Of a stretch of 64,000 nt of DNA, positions 25,755 to 33,519 are shown piece after piece (positions within the stretch are counted from its first letter, which is position 1; every line of letters begins with the position of its first letter). Origin of the DNA: Pseudoroseicyclus tamaricis (lineage in GTDB: Bacteria; Pseudomonadota; Alphaproteobacteria; Rhodobacterales; Rhodobacteraceae); assembly GCF_012070395.1 (NCBI RefSeq), contig NZ_JAAFYS010000003.1:558001-622000 (forward strand), read 5' to 3'. The notes under the pieces were generated by a model that was given only the letters and a program-made list of their open reading frames with translations, made no database searches and was not told the origin of the DNA. The position numbers were made by a program, and so were the translations under genes.

Positions 25755-27700
25755 AACGCCCGACCCGATCCGATGCCCTGATCCAGCGCCGCTTCTCGCG
25801 CCGCGCCCTCGTCCTCGGCGGCCTGCAGGCCGGCGTGGTGGGGGTGCTCGGCTGGCGGATGCACTCGATGCAGGTCGACCATGCCGACGAGTTCCGCATG
25901 CTCGCCGAGGAGAACCGGATCAACATCCGCCTCCTCCCCCCGGCGCGCGGACTGATCTTCGATCGCAACGGCGTGCTGCTGGCGGGCAACGAGCAGAACT
26001 ACCGCATCGTCATCACCCGCGAGGATGCCGGGGACATCGAGGAGGCCTTCGCCCGGCTGACCAAGCTCGTCGACATCGACCCCGAGCTCGTCGAGCGTGC
26101 CAAGGAAGAGATGGCCCGCCGCTCCCCCTTCGTGCCCGTCACCATCGCCGACCGCGTGGCGTGGGAGGATGTCGCCAAGATCACCGCCAACGCCCCCGCC
26201 CTGCCCGGCATCACCGCCGACGTGGGCCTCAGCCGCGTCTACCCGCTCGGCTCCGACACCGCGCATGTCGTCGGCTATGTCGGCCCCGTCTCCGACTACG
26301 ACCTGACGGAGGGCTACCTCGCCGAGGATGACGACCCGCTCCTGCAGATCCCCAAGTTCCAGGTCGGCAAGACCGGCGCCGAATCGCGGATGGAGGATCA
26401 GCTGCGCGGCTCCGCCGGCACCCGCCGCATCGAGGTGAACGCGCTCGGCCGCGTCATGCGGGAGCTCGATCGCGAGGATGGCGACGCCGGCGCAGACGTG
26501 CAGCTGACCATCGACGCCCACCTGCAGCGCTACGTGCAGGCGCGGCTGGAGGGGGAGAGCGCGGCCGCCGTCGTGATCGACACCGAGACGGGCGACATCC
26601 GCGCCATGGCCTCCTCCCCCAGCTTCGATCCGAACCTCTTCGTGCGCGGCATCTCGGTCGCCGATTACAACGGCCTCTTGAACGACAACCACGTGCCGCT
26701 CTCCGGCAAGGCCGTCTCCGGCGGCTATCCGCCCGGCTCGACCTTCAAGCTCGTCACCTCGCTGGCGGCGCTGGAGGCCGGCGAGGTGGAGCCGGAGGAG
26801 ACGATCTGGTGCGGAGGTTACACCAATATCTCCGGCATCCGCTTCCACTGCTGGCGACCGGGCGGGCACGGCAATGTCAGCTTCCACGAGAGCATCAAGC
26901 AGAGCTGCGACTGCTATTACTACGAGGCGAGCCAGCGCGTCGGCATCGACAAGATGGCCGAGATGGCCCGCAAGCTCGGGCTCGGCGTGCGGCATGACCT
27001 GCCGCTCTCGGCGATCACCCCGGGCATCGCCCCCGACAAGGCGTGGAAGCGCGAGCGCTACGGAGAGGAATGGCGGATCGGCGATACCGTCAACGCCTCC
27101 ATCGGGCAGGGCTACGTGCTGGCGTCGCCGCTGCAGCTGGCCGTGATGACGGCGCGGGTGGCGACTGGCCGCTCCGTGACGCCGCGGCTCGTGCACACGA
27201 TCGACGGGGTCGAGCAGCCCTCGGGCCGGGGCGAGAGCCTGGGGCTGAACGAGAACAACCTGCGCCGCCTGCGCGCGGCCATGTACGACGTGGTCAACCA
27301 CCAGCGCGGCACGGGCTATGGCACCCGCACGGTGCTGGACGAGGCGAAGATCGCGGGCAAATCCGGCACCAGCCAGGTCCGCCGGATCACCCCCGAAGAG
27401 CGGGCGCGCGGCGTGACCTCGAACGACGATCTGCCGTGGAACCGGCGCGACCACGCGCTCTGGGTCGACTTCGCCCCCTTCGACAACCCGCGCTACGCCG
27501 TCTGCGTGGTGGTGGAGCACGGGGGCGGCGGCTCCTCCGTCGCCGGGCCCATCGGGCGCGACATCACGCTGCAGGCGCTCTATGACGGCGATCCGCCGCT
27601 GGAGGCCTATCCCTCCAACATGCGCGGGCGCATGGCCGAGCAGCAGGAGCATATCCGCGGGCTGGCGGCGCAGGGCGCCACCGCCACGATCCGGGCCTGA
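25751..27700 (+). CDS. mrdA: Penicillin-binding protein 2
   Basis: A 649-residue class B transpeptidase of the elongasome. An N-terminal membrane anchor (ALVLGGLQAGVVGVLGWRM) precedes the dimerisation domain (ARGLIFDRNGVLLAGN, about residues 58-75). The transpeptidase domain has the catalytic SxxK (STFK, Ser330), the SxN-type SCD (Ser385) and KSGT (Lys537). It crosslinks lateral wall peptidoglycan in the periplasm together with RodA, whose gene starts six bases downstream. Length is normal. Confidence 0.96.
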   Translation: MKRPTRSDALIQRRFSRRALVLGGLQAGVVGVLGWRMHSMQVDHADEFRMLAEENRINIRLLPPARGLIFDRNGVLLAGNEQNYRIVITREDAGDIEEAFARLTKLVDIDPELVERAKEEMARRSPFVPVTIADRVAWEDVAKITANAPALPGITADVGLSRVYPLGSDTAHVVGYVGPVSDYDLTEGYLAEDDDPLLQIPKFQVGKTGAESRMEDQLRGSAGTRRIEVNALGRVMRELDREDGDAGADVQLTIDAHLQRYVQARLEGESAAAVVIDTETGDIRAMASSPSFDPNLFVRGISVADYNGLLNDNHVPLSGKAVSGGYPPGSTFKLVTSLAALEAGEVEPEETIWCGGYTNISGIRFHCWRPGGHGNVSFHESIKQSCDCYYYEASQRVGIDKMAEMARKLGLGVRHDLPLSAITPGIAPDKAWKRERYGEEWRIGDTVNASIGQGYVLASPLQLAVMTARVATGRSVTPRLVHTIDGVEQPSGRGESLGLNENNLRRLRAAMYDVVNHQRGTGYGTRTVLDEAKIAGKSGTSQVRRITPEERARGVTSNDDLPWNRRDHALWVDFAPFDNPRYAVCVVVEHGGGGSSVAGPIGRDITLQALYDGDPPLEAYPSNMRGRMAEQQEHIRGLAAQGATATIRA

Positions 27701-27706
27701 GCCGCG

Positions 27707-28846
27707 ATGTCCTACCTTGAGTACAACACCAAGTTCGTCCCGACGGGGCCGCGCAAGCTGCTCTACCTCAACTGGCCCGTGATCCTGTTGATCTGCGCCG
27801 TCGCCACCTTCGGCTTCCTGATGCTCTACTCGGTGGCGGGCGGCAATCCGGGCACATGGATGCTGCCGCAGCTCAAGCGCTTCGGGATCGGGCTCGCCCT
27901 GATGCTCGTCGTGGCGATGGTGCCGATCTGGTTCTGGCGGAACATGTCTGTCCTCGCCTACCTCACCGCGCTCGCCCTGCTCATCGCCGTCGACTTCTTC
28001 GGCGAAGTGGGGATGGGGGCGCAGCGCTGGATCGATCTCGGCTTCATCCAGCTGCAACCGTCGGAGCTGATGAAGATCGGCCTCGTGATGATGCTGGCCG
28101 CCTATTACGACTGGCTGCCCGCCAAGCGCGTCTCCAACCCGATCTTCGTAGCGCTGCCGCTGATCCTGATCGCCATGCCGGTGATGCTGACGCTGGTGCA
28201 GCCCGACCTCGGCACGGCTCTCCTGCTGCTGCTCGGGGGCGGGGCGGTGATCTTCGCCGCAGGGGTGCACTGGGCCTATTTCGTCACCGTCATCGCCGCC
28301 GGCGCCGGCGCCGTCTTCGCCGTCTTCAAGAGCCGGGGCACACCGTGGCAGCTGCTGGAGGATTACCAGTACCGCCGGATCGACACCTTCCTCGACCCGG
28401 CGAACGACCCGCTCGGAGCCGGCTACCACATCACGCAGGCGAAGATCGCCCTGGGCTCCGGCGGCTGGACGGGGCGGGGCTTCATGCAGGGCACGCAGAG
28501 CCGGCTCAACTTCCTGCCCGAGAAGCACACCGATTTCATCTTCACCACGCTGGCGGAGGAGTTCGGCTTCGCCGGGGCCTTCGGCCTGCTGCTGCTCTAC
28601 GCGCTGATCATCATCTTCTGCGTCTCCTCCGCGCTGACCAACAAGGACCGTTTCGCCGCGCTGCTGACCATCGGCATCGCGACGACCTTCTTCCTGTTCT
28701 TCGCGGTGAACATGAGCATGGTCATGGGGCTCGCCCCTGTCGTCGGCGTGCCGCTGCCGCTGGTGAGCTGGGGCGGCTCGGCGATGCTGATCCTGCTCGT
28801 CGGCTTCGGCCTCATGCAATCGGCGCACGTCCACAAGCCGCGCTGA
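27707..28846 (+). CDS. rodA: SEDS glycosyltransferase RodA
   Basis: A 379-residue SEDS-family peptidoglycan glycosyltransferase with about ten transmembrane helices. Conserved features include RWIDLGFIQLQPSELMKI, VQPDLGTALLLLLGG, the large periplasmic loop with DPLGAGYHITQAKIALGSGG and the catalytic-site FIFTTLAEEFGFAGAFGLL. GVPLPLVSWGGSAM is in the last helices. It polymerises lipid II at the side wall with PBP2. Its stop codon shares a base with the next start (TGATG). Confidence 0.96.
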   Translation: MSYLEYNTKFVPTGPRKLLYLNWPVILLICAVATFGFLMLYSVAGGNPGTWMLPQLKRFGIGLALMLVVAMVPIWFWRNMSVLAYLTALALLIAVDFFGEVGMGAQRWIDLGFIQLQPSELMKIGLVMMLAAYYDWLPAKRVSNPIFVALPLILIAMPVMLTLVQPDLGTALLLLLGGGAVIFAAGVHWAYFVTVIAAGAGAVFAVFKSRGTPWQLLEDYQYRRIDTFLDPANDPLGAGYHITQAKIALGSGGWTGRGFMQGTQSRLNFLPEKHTDFIFTTLAEEFGFAGAFGLLLLYALIIIFCVSSALTNKDRFAALLTIGIATTFFLFFAVNMSMVMGLAPVVGVPLPLVSWGGSAMLILLVGFGLMQSAHVHKPR

Positions 28847-29775
28847 TGCTGCGCCTGCTGTTCTCCAGCCGCCCCGGCGCCTTCGCCGGCTACGAGGCCG
28901 CTCTGGCCGAGGCCCTCGCCGAGGCGGGGCTGGACGCCGAGGTGAGGGAGGATTGGCCGGCCGAAGAGGTCGATTACATCCTCTACGCCCCTGTCGGGCG
29001 CCTGCGGGACTTCACGCCCTTCACCCGGGCGAAGGCCGTCCTCTCCCTCTGGGCGGGGGTGGAGCACGTGGTGGACAACCCGACGCTGCACCTGCCGCTG
29101 GCACGGATGGTGGATGACGGGCTGGAGCGGGGGATGGTGGAATACGTCGCCGCCCATGTCCTGCGCCACCATGTCGGCCTCGACGCGCATGTGGTGAACC
29201 CGGCGCACGACTGGGCGCCGCGCCTGCCGAAGCTGGCGCGGGAGCGGCGGGTGACGATCCTCGGCCTCGGCGCGCTCGGCCGCGCCTGCGCGGAGGCGCT
29301 CGCGGGCTTTGGCTTCGACGTCACCGGCTGGAGCCGGCGGCCGAAGACGGTGGCGGGGATCCGCTGCCTGTCTGGGCCGGAGGGCCTCGCGGCGGCGCTG
29401 GAGGGGGCGGAGATCCTCGTCACCCTGCTGCCGCTGACGCAAGCGACGGAGAGCCTAGTGGACGCCGACGCCCTCGCCCGCCTCGCGCCGGGCGCCATAC
29501 TCCTCAACCCCGGCCGGGGCGCGCTGATCGACGAAGAGGCGCTGCTGGCGGCGCTGGACTCCGGGCAGCTCAGCCATGCCACGCTGGATGTCTTCCGCAA
29601 GGAGCCGCTGCGGAAGGACCACCCGTTCTGGCAGCACCCGCAGGTGACGGTGACCCCGCACATCGCCGCCGAGACGCGGCCCCGGACGGCGGCGCGGGTC
29701 ATCGCGGAGAACATCCGCCGCCACGAGGCCGGCGAGCCGCTCCTCCACCTCGTCGACCGCGCCGCCGGGTACTGA
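28846..29775 (+). CDS. Glyoxylate/hydroxypyruvate reductase A-like dehydrogenase
   Basis: A 309-residue D-2-hydroxyacid dehydrogenase of the GhrA group. The NAD-binding motif is ILGLGALGRACAEALAGFGF (about residues 140-159). LLNPGRGALIDEEAL and the C-terminal PHIAAETRPRTAARVI carry the catalytic Arg/Glu/His pattern. It is probably an NAD(P)H reductase of glyoxylate or hydroxypyruvate. It is translationally coupled to rodA (TGATG) although it has no known role in cell shape. Confidence 0.85.
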   Translation: MLRLLFSSRPGAFAGYEAALAEALAEAGLDAEVREDWPAEEVDYILYAPVGRLRDFTPFTRAKAVLSLWAGVEHVVDNPTLHLPLARMVDDGLERGMVEYVAAHVLRHHVGLDAHVVNPAHDWAPRLPKLARERRVTILGLGALGRACAEALAGFGFDVTGWSRRPKTVAGIRCLSGPEGLAAALEGAEILVTLLPLTQATESLVDADALARLAPGAILLNPGRGALIDEEALLAALDSGQLSHATLDVFRKEPLRKDHPFWQHPQVTVTPHIAAETRPRTAARVIAENIRRHEAGEPLLHLVDRAAGY

Positions 29776-29803
29776 CGAGACGCGCCCGCAAGGGAGCGGC
29801 GAG
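29776..29803 (+). repeat. 28-base direct repeat, copy 2
   Basis: Identical over 28 bases to 25168-25195. It starts directly after the stop codon of the reductase gene and sits between convergent genes. Confidence 0.8.
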
Positions 29804-29809
29804 TGGCCC

Positions 29810-30583
29810 CTACCGCAGCTTCGGCGGCTTCGACGGGTCCATCCCCGGCGGCAGCGGCTTGGCCGGGCGCTCCGGCTCCGGCGGCGCCGTCATCGTCAGC
29901 TCCACGCCATTGGCCATTGCCGCGGCCGACAGCCCGTCCCGGCCGGAGAGGAAGGCCACGTCGAGCTCCACCTCCGCACCGGAGAACGCCAGCGCCTCGC
30001 GCATCGCCCCGGCCAGCGCCCGCTCCGCCCCCGGCGCGGCGGCGAGGAAGGCCAGCACCAGCCGCCCCCTCTCCGCCTCTGCCAGCCAGGCGGACTGGGC
30101 GAGGCCGGCCAGCCCCTCCAGCTTGCCCTCCAGCGCCGCCACCAGCCCGTCCGGCACGTGGCGCGGCGGCGTCAGCACGCCGGGGCGCACGCCCTCGGCC
30201 TCCACCGCTTCCTCGGAGAGGGTGGCGGCGAACCAGTTCACCGCCTCCTGCGGCAGAAGCTGGGCCGAGGCGGCGCCGAGGTTGACGGCGAGGCCCAGAC
30301 CCTGCCCCGCCAGCATGCCCACGAGCACCCGGCCGGGCAGCGTCGCGCTCTCGGCCATGCCTTCGGCGAACTCCGCCAGCTTCTCCTCGCTGTCGAAGGC
30401 CAGCACGTAGGGCGCGCCCTCGACGCGGGCGATCTTCGGCGAGACATCCTCGCCCTCCGGCTCGCCCTCCAGCAGCAGCAGGAGCAGCTGGTTGGCCAGC
30501 ACCCCGTACCAGGCGAGGCGCTCGTCGTCGCCGCCCGCCTCCATGACCGCGAAGGCCTCGTCCAGTGCCGTTGTCTCGCTCAT
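29810..30583 (-). CDS. SseB-family protein
   Basis: A 257-residue cytosolic protein. The N-terminal half matches the SseB domain: LLLEGEPEGEDVSPKIARV, then VLAFDSEEKLAEFAEGM and GRVLVGMLAGQGLGLAVNLG. The C-terminal half fits the companion SseB_C region and ends in a Pro/Lys-rich tail PPGMDPSKPPKLR. SseB was named for serine sensitivity in E. coli, and its biochemical role is unclear. GGAGGTTCTGGA precedes the ATG. Its start overlaps the UDG-like gene (ATGA), so it is third in a three-gene operon. Confidence 0.82.
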   Translation of the reverse strand: MSETTALDEAFAVMEAGGDDERLAWYGVLANQLLLLLLEGEPEGEDVSPKIARVEGAPYVLAFDSEEKLAEFAEGMAESATLPGRVLVGMLAGQGLGLAVNLGAASAQLLPQEAVNWFAATLSEEAVEAEGVRPGVLTPPRHVPDGLVAALEGKLEGLAGLAQSAWLAEAERGRLVLAFLAAAPGAERALAGAMREALAFSGAEVELDVAFLSGRDGLSAAAMANGVELTMTAPPEPERPAKPLPPGMDPSKPPKLR

Positions 30584-31209
30584 TCCAGAACCTCCTTCAC
30601 CCGCGCCCGCAGCGCCGGCAGCACCTCTTCGGCGAACCACGGGTTCGCCCGCAGCCACGCATTGTTCCGCCACGACGGATGCGGCAGCGGAAAGACCTCC
30701 GGCGCCGTCTCGCGCCAGGCCGCCACCCTTTCCGTCATCCGGCCCCCGTTCTTTCCATGGCCGGGCCCAAGGTGCCAGTTGATCGAGGCGGCGCCCACCA
30801 GCACCTTCAGGCGCAGGCCCGGCATCTCGGCCATCACCCGGTCGTGCCACGTGGCCGAGCAGATCTTGGGGGGCGGCAGATCCGCGCCCTTGGCATTGTA
30901 GCCGGGAAAGCAGAAGGCCATCGGCACCACGGCGACGCGGGAGAGGTCGTAGAACACCTCCTCGCTCATGCCCAGCCAGTCGCGCAGACGGTCCCCCGAC
31001 GGGTCGGTGAAAGGCCGGCCGGAGGCATGGACGCGCTTGCCCGGCGCCTGCCCCGCGATCAGCACCCGAGCGCCGGGGCGGAACCAAGGCACCGGGCGCG
31101 GCGCGTGATGCGTCGCCGTCGCCGCGAAGCGATCGGCACAGAGGCGGCAGGCGGATATTTCCCCGGCGAGGTCACCGGGCGGCACGTCCCTAGGCGGCAG
31201 GTCGGTCAA
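30580..31209 (-). CDS. Uracil-DNA glycosylase family protein
   Basis: A 209-residue protein of the UDG superfamily. Motif 1 is LIAGQAPGKRVHASGRPFTD and motif 2 is PLPHPSWRNNAW. Four cysteines (CRLC near residue 21, one in FCFPG, one in ICSATWH) are placed like those of Fe-S-cluster families 4/5. It probably removes uracil or a related damaged base from DNA, but the exact specificity is unknown. The start is TTG, overlapping the upstream stop codon; an internal GTG ten codons later is an alternative. Confidence 0.82.
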   Translation of the reverse strand: MTDLPPRDVPPGDLAGEISACRLCADRFAATATHHAPRPVPWFRPGARVLIAGQAPGKRVHASGRPFTDPSGDRLRDWLGMSEEVFYDLSRVAVVPMAFCFPGYNAKGADLPPPKICSATWHDRVMAEMPGLRLKVLVGAASINWHLGPGHGKNGGRMTERVAAWRETAPEVFPLPHPSWRNNAWLRANPWFAEEVLPALRARVKEVLE

Positions 31210-31772
31210 GCGGAGATGCGCTCCCGCGGGGTGAGGGCATGCTCGACGCGGCGCAGCATGTCCTCCACCGGCTCGGTGCTCTCGACCGTGACCACCGGGC
31301 AGGGCAGCGCCGAGAGCCAGGCCTCGTGCCGGGCCCGGCAGCGGCCGGCGAACCCCGAATCGTCATAGCGCGCCGCCCAGGCCATGAAGGCCTTGTGGCC
31401 CGCGTGCTCCCGCCCGCCCGGCTGCAGGGCGGCTGCGCCGTAGCGCCGCGCCTCGCGCGCCGCCAGCCGGCGCATCCGCTCCTCGGGCTCCAGCGTGACG
31501 AAGATCACCGCGTCGAAACAGGGGATCAGCGGGTCCCCCCAGCCATCGAGGGAGCCGGAGAGCACCCAGTCGGGGCGGCTGAGGAACAGCTCGGACATCA
31601 GCTGCAGGCGCTGCGGCACGGGCCGCTTCTCCGCGTAAGGCGGATCGGTCGGCAGCCAGTAGAAATCGTCGGTGTCGAACGACGGGCAGGAGCGGGCCTG
31701 CGCCAGCGCCCGTCCGAACGTCGTCACGCCTGATCCCGAGGCGCCGGTGATATGAACCCGAAATCCCGCCAC
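31206..31772 (-). CDS. P-loop kinase-like protein
   Basis: A 188-residue P-loop NTPase. Walker A is HITGASGSGVTTFGRALA (residues 8-25); DTDDFYWLPTDPPY and DWVLSGSLDGWGDPL follow, the pattern of adenylate-kinase-like proteins sometimes labelled FlaR/topology modulation. Substrate is unknown. GTG start after AAGGAG. It heads an operon with the UDG-like and SseB-like genes and overlaps the former by four bases. It is divergent from the ArsR gene across 190 bases. Confidence 0.8.
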   Translation of the reverse strand: MAGFRVHITGASGSGVTTFGRALAQARSCPSFDTDDFYWLPTDPPYAEKRPVPQRLQLMSELFLSRPDWVLSGSLDGWGDPLIPCFDAVIFVTLEPEERMRRLAAREARRYGAAALQPGGREHAGHKAFMAWAARYDDSGFAGRCRARHEAWLSALPCPVVTVESTEPVEDMLRRVEHALTPRERISA

Positions 31773-31928
31773 GAGCTCCTTGCTGGCCCATCACCGCCGC
31801 AAAATCAAGCAGCCCTTCACCTTTTGTTAACTCACCGAAGGAAAAACCGCGCGAATCCGCCGGCACCGGGTGGACCTTCTGTCGCCGGGTTGGCAGCCGC
31901 CGCGGCCCTCCCCCCTGGACGAGCGGGA

Positions 31929-31963
31929 TTGACAGACGCCCACCATTCGATGTTTCTAGCATC
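31929..31963 (+). promoter_or_regulatory. Promoter/operator of the arsR-permease operon
   Basis: TTGACA at 31929-31934 is a perfect -35 box. A dyad TTCGATG-TTTCTAG-CATC overlaps the likely -10 region and ends at the ATG (31964), a typical place for an ArsR operator. The spacing to TAGCAT is longer than usual, so the -10 box is uncertain. Confidence 0.4.
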
Positions 31964-32314
31964 ATGAAAATGAATCTCCCCCCCGAGGCCGATCTCGACC
32001 TCACCCTCATGGCCGCCCGCTTCGCCGCCCTCGGCTCCGAGCAGCGCCTCGCCGTCCTGCGCACGCTGGTGCGCGCCGGGCCGGAGGGGGCCTCCATCGG
32101 CGATCTCGGCGCCCGCGCCGGGGTGACCGGATCGACGCTGACGCATCACCTGAAGATCCTCGCGCAGGCGGGACTCGTCCGGCAGGTGCGGCAGGGGCGG
32201 CAGATCATCTGCATGGGGGCCGAGCTGGGCGTGATCGAGCGCCTCTCGGGCTTTCTCTTCGACCAATGCTGCGCCGACGCGCCAGAGGGACATCGCCATG
32301 ACCGACACGACTGA
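31964..32314 (+). CDS. ArsR-family metal-type regulator
   Basis: A 116-residue winged-helix repressor: LMAARFAALGSEQRLAVLRTL at the start, recognition helix in TGSTLTHHLKILAQAGLV, wing RQVRQGRQII. The C-terminal FDQCCADAPEGHRHDRHD carries a Cys pair and four His/Asp-rich residues and could bind a metal(loid). It overlaps the permease gene by 17 bases, so the permease is the likely target. An ATG two codons later is an alternative start. Confidence 0.87.
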   Translation: MKMNLPPEADLDLTLMAARFAALGSEQRLAVLRTLVRAGPEGASIGDLGARAGVTGSTLTHHLKILAQAGLVRQVRQGRQIICMGAELGVIERLSGFLFDQCCADAPEGHRHDRHD

Positions 32315-33401
32315 GCCGCCCCGCCTGACCTCCGGCCCCTCGATCTCCCACGCGGGGCATGACCATGGCCCCGGCGGCGACGGCGGCCTCCTCGCCCGCC
32401 TCAGAGAGGTGGACCGTGTGTGGGCCACCTTCCTCGCCGGCGCCGCGCTCCTCGTCATCCTCGCCCCGGCCGAGGCCGGCCCGCTCCTGCGCGACACGGG
32501 GACGGCGCTTCTGCACACCACGCCCTTCATCGCCTTCGCCGTCCTCTCCATCGCCTGGCTGAAGGCGGCGGAGGCGGAGGAGCTGGTGACCCGCGCCTTC
32601 GCCGGCCGGGAGAGCCTTGCCATTGTGCTCGCCGCCTTCGCGGGCGGGCTCTCGCCCTTCTGCTCCTGCGAGGTGATCCCGCTCGTCGCCGCCCTTCTCG
32701 CCGCCGGCGCGCCGATCAGCGCCATCATGGCCTTCTGGCTCGCCTCGCCGCTGATGGACCCGGCCGCCTTCGCGATCACCGCTGGCGCCATTTCCCCCGA
32801 GATGGCCGTCGCCAAGCTCGTCGCCGCGCTCACCATCGCGCTGACGGCCGGCTTCGCCACCAAGGCGCTGATGGCCGGCGGCGCCTTCGCCAGCCCGCTC
32901 CGCCCGCGCCCGGTGCGCCGGGGCTGCGGCAGCGGCAGCTGCTGCGGCGGCAGCGCCAAGCCCGTGCCCGCCTTCCGCTTCTGGCAGAAGCCGGGCGGCA
33001 CCACCGCCTTCCGCGAAGCGGCGGAGGAGAACGCGCTCTTCCTCGTGAAGTGGCTGACGCTGGCCTACTTCGTCGAGGTGCTGATGACCCGCTTCATCCC
33101 GGCGGAGACGATCGGCGCCTGGGTCGGTGGCGACGGCCTGCTGCCGATCCTCGCCGCGACGCTGCTGGGCGTGCCGGCCTACCTGAACGGCTACGCCGCC
33201 CCCGCCCTCGTCGGCGGCCTGATGGAGCAGGGGATGAGCCCCGGCGCCGGCCTCGCCTTCATGGTCGCCGGCGGCGTCACCTGCATCCCCGCCGTCATGG
33301 CGGTCTGGGCCCTCGTCCGCCCGCCGATCTTCGCCGCCTATCTCGGCTTCGGCGCCGCCGGCGCCCTCGCGGCCGGCTTCGCCGCCAACGCCCTCCTCTG
33401 A
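32298..33401 (+). CDS. Permease of the DUF318/ArsP type
   Basis: A 367-residue inner-membrane protein with about eight to ten helices. The diagnostic GGLSPFCSCEVIPLVAAL and the later GVPAYLNGYAAPALVGGLM are DUF318 permease signatures; ArsP, an exporter of trivalent organoarsenicals, is a characterised member. A His-rich N-terminus (HAGHDHG) and a central loop CGSGSCCGG add possible metal ligands. Control by the adjacent ArsR suggests toxic-metal or metalloid export, but the substrate is not certain. Confidence 0.82.
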   Translation: MTDTTEPPRLTSGPSISHAGHDHGPGGDGGLLARLREVDRVWATFLAGAALLVILAPAEAGPLLRDTGTALLHTTPFIAFAVLSIAWLKAAEAEELVTRAFAGRESLAIVLAAFAGGLSPFCSCEVIPLVAALLAAGAPISAIMAFWLASPLMDPAAFAITAGAISPEMAVAKLVAALTIALTAGFATKALMAGGAFASPLRPRPVRRGCGSGSCCGGSAKPVPAFRFWQKPGGTTAFREAAEENALFLVKWLTLAYFVEVLMTRFIPAETIGAWVGGDGLLPILAATLLGVPAYLNGYAAPALVGGLMEQGMSPGAGLAFMVAGGVTCIPAVMAVWALVRPPIFAAYLGFGAAGALAAGFAANALL

Positions 33402-33430
33402 AGCAGGCCCCCGCCCACCCCGCTCAGGCG

Positions 33431-33483
33431 GCTGCCCTGGTGCGCGGGGTGGGTGGGCGGGAGCGCGGCAGGGCAGCGGCCGG
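33431..33483. repeat. 53-base repeat, copy 2
   Basis: Same sequence as 19890-19942 with one C-to-T change. It lies between the permease gene and the helicase gene, in the same orientation relative to the coordinate as copy 1. Confidence 0.85.
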
Positions 33484-33519
33484 ATTGCCCCGGCCCCTCC
33501 GCCCCCCTACATCAGCGCC

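Noticed and set aside
25664-28834. A 1056-codon open frame on the minus strand opposite mrdA and rodA
   Set aside because: It is antisense to two unmistakable genes; its His/Arg/Asp-rich composition is the usual complement of GC-rich coding sequence and it has no family motif.
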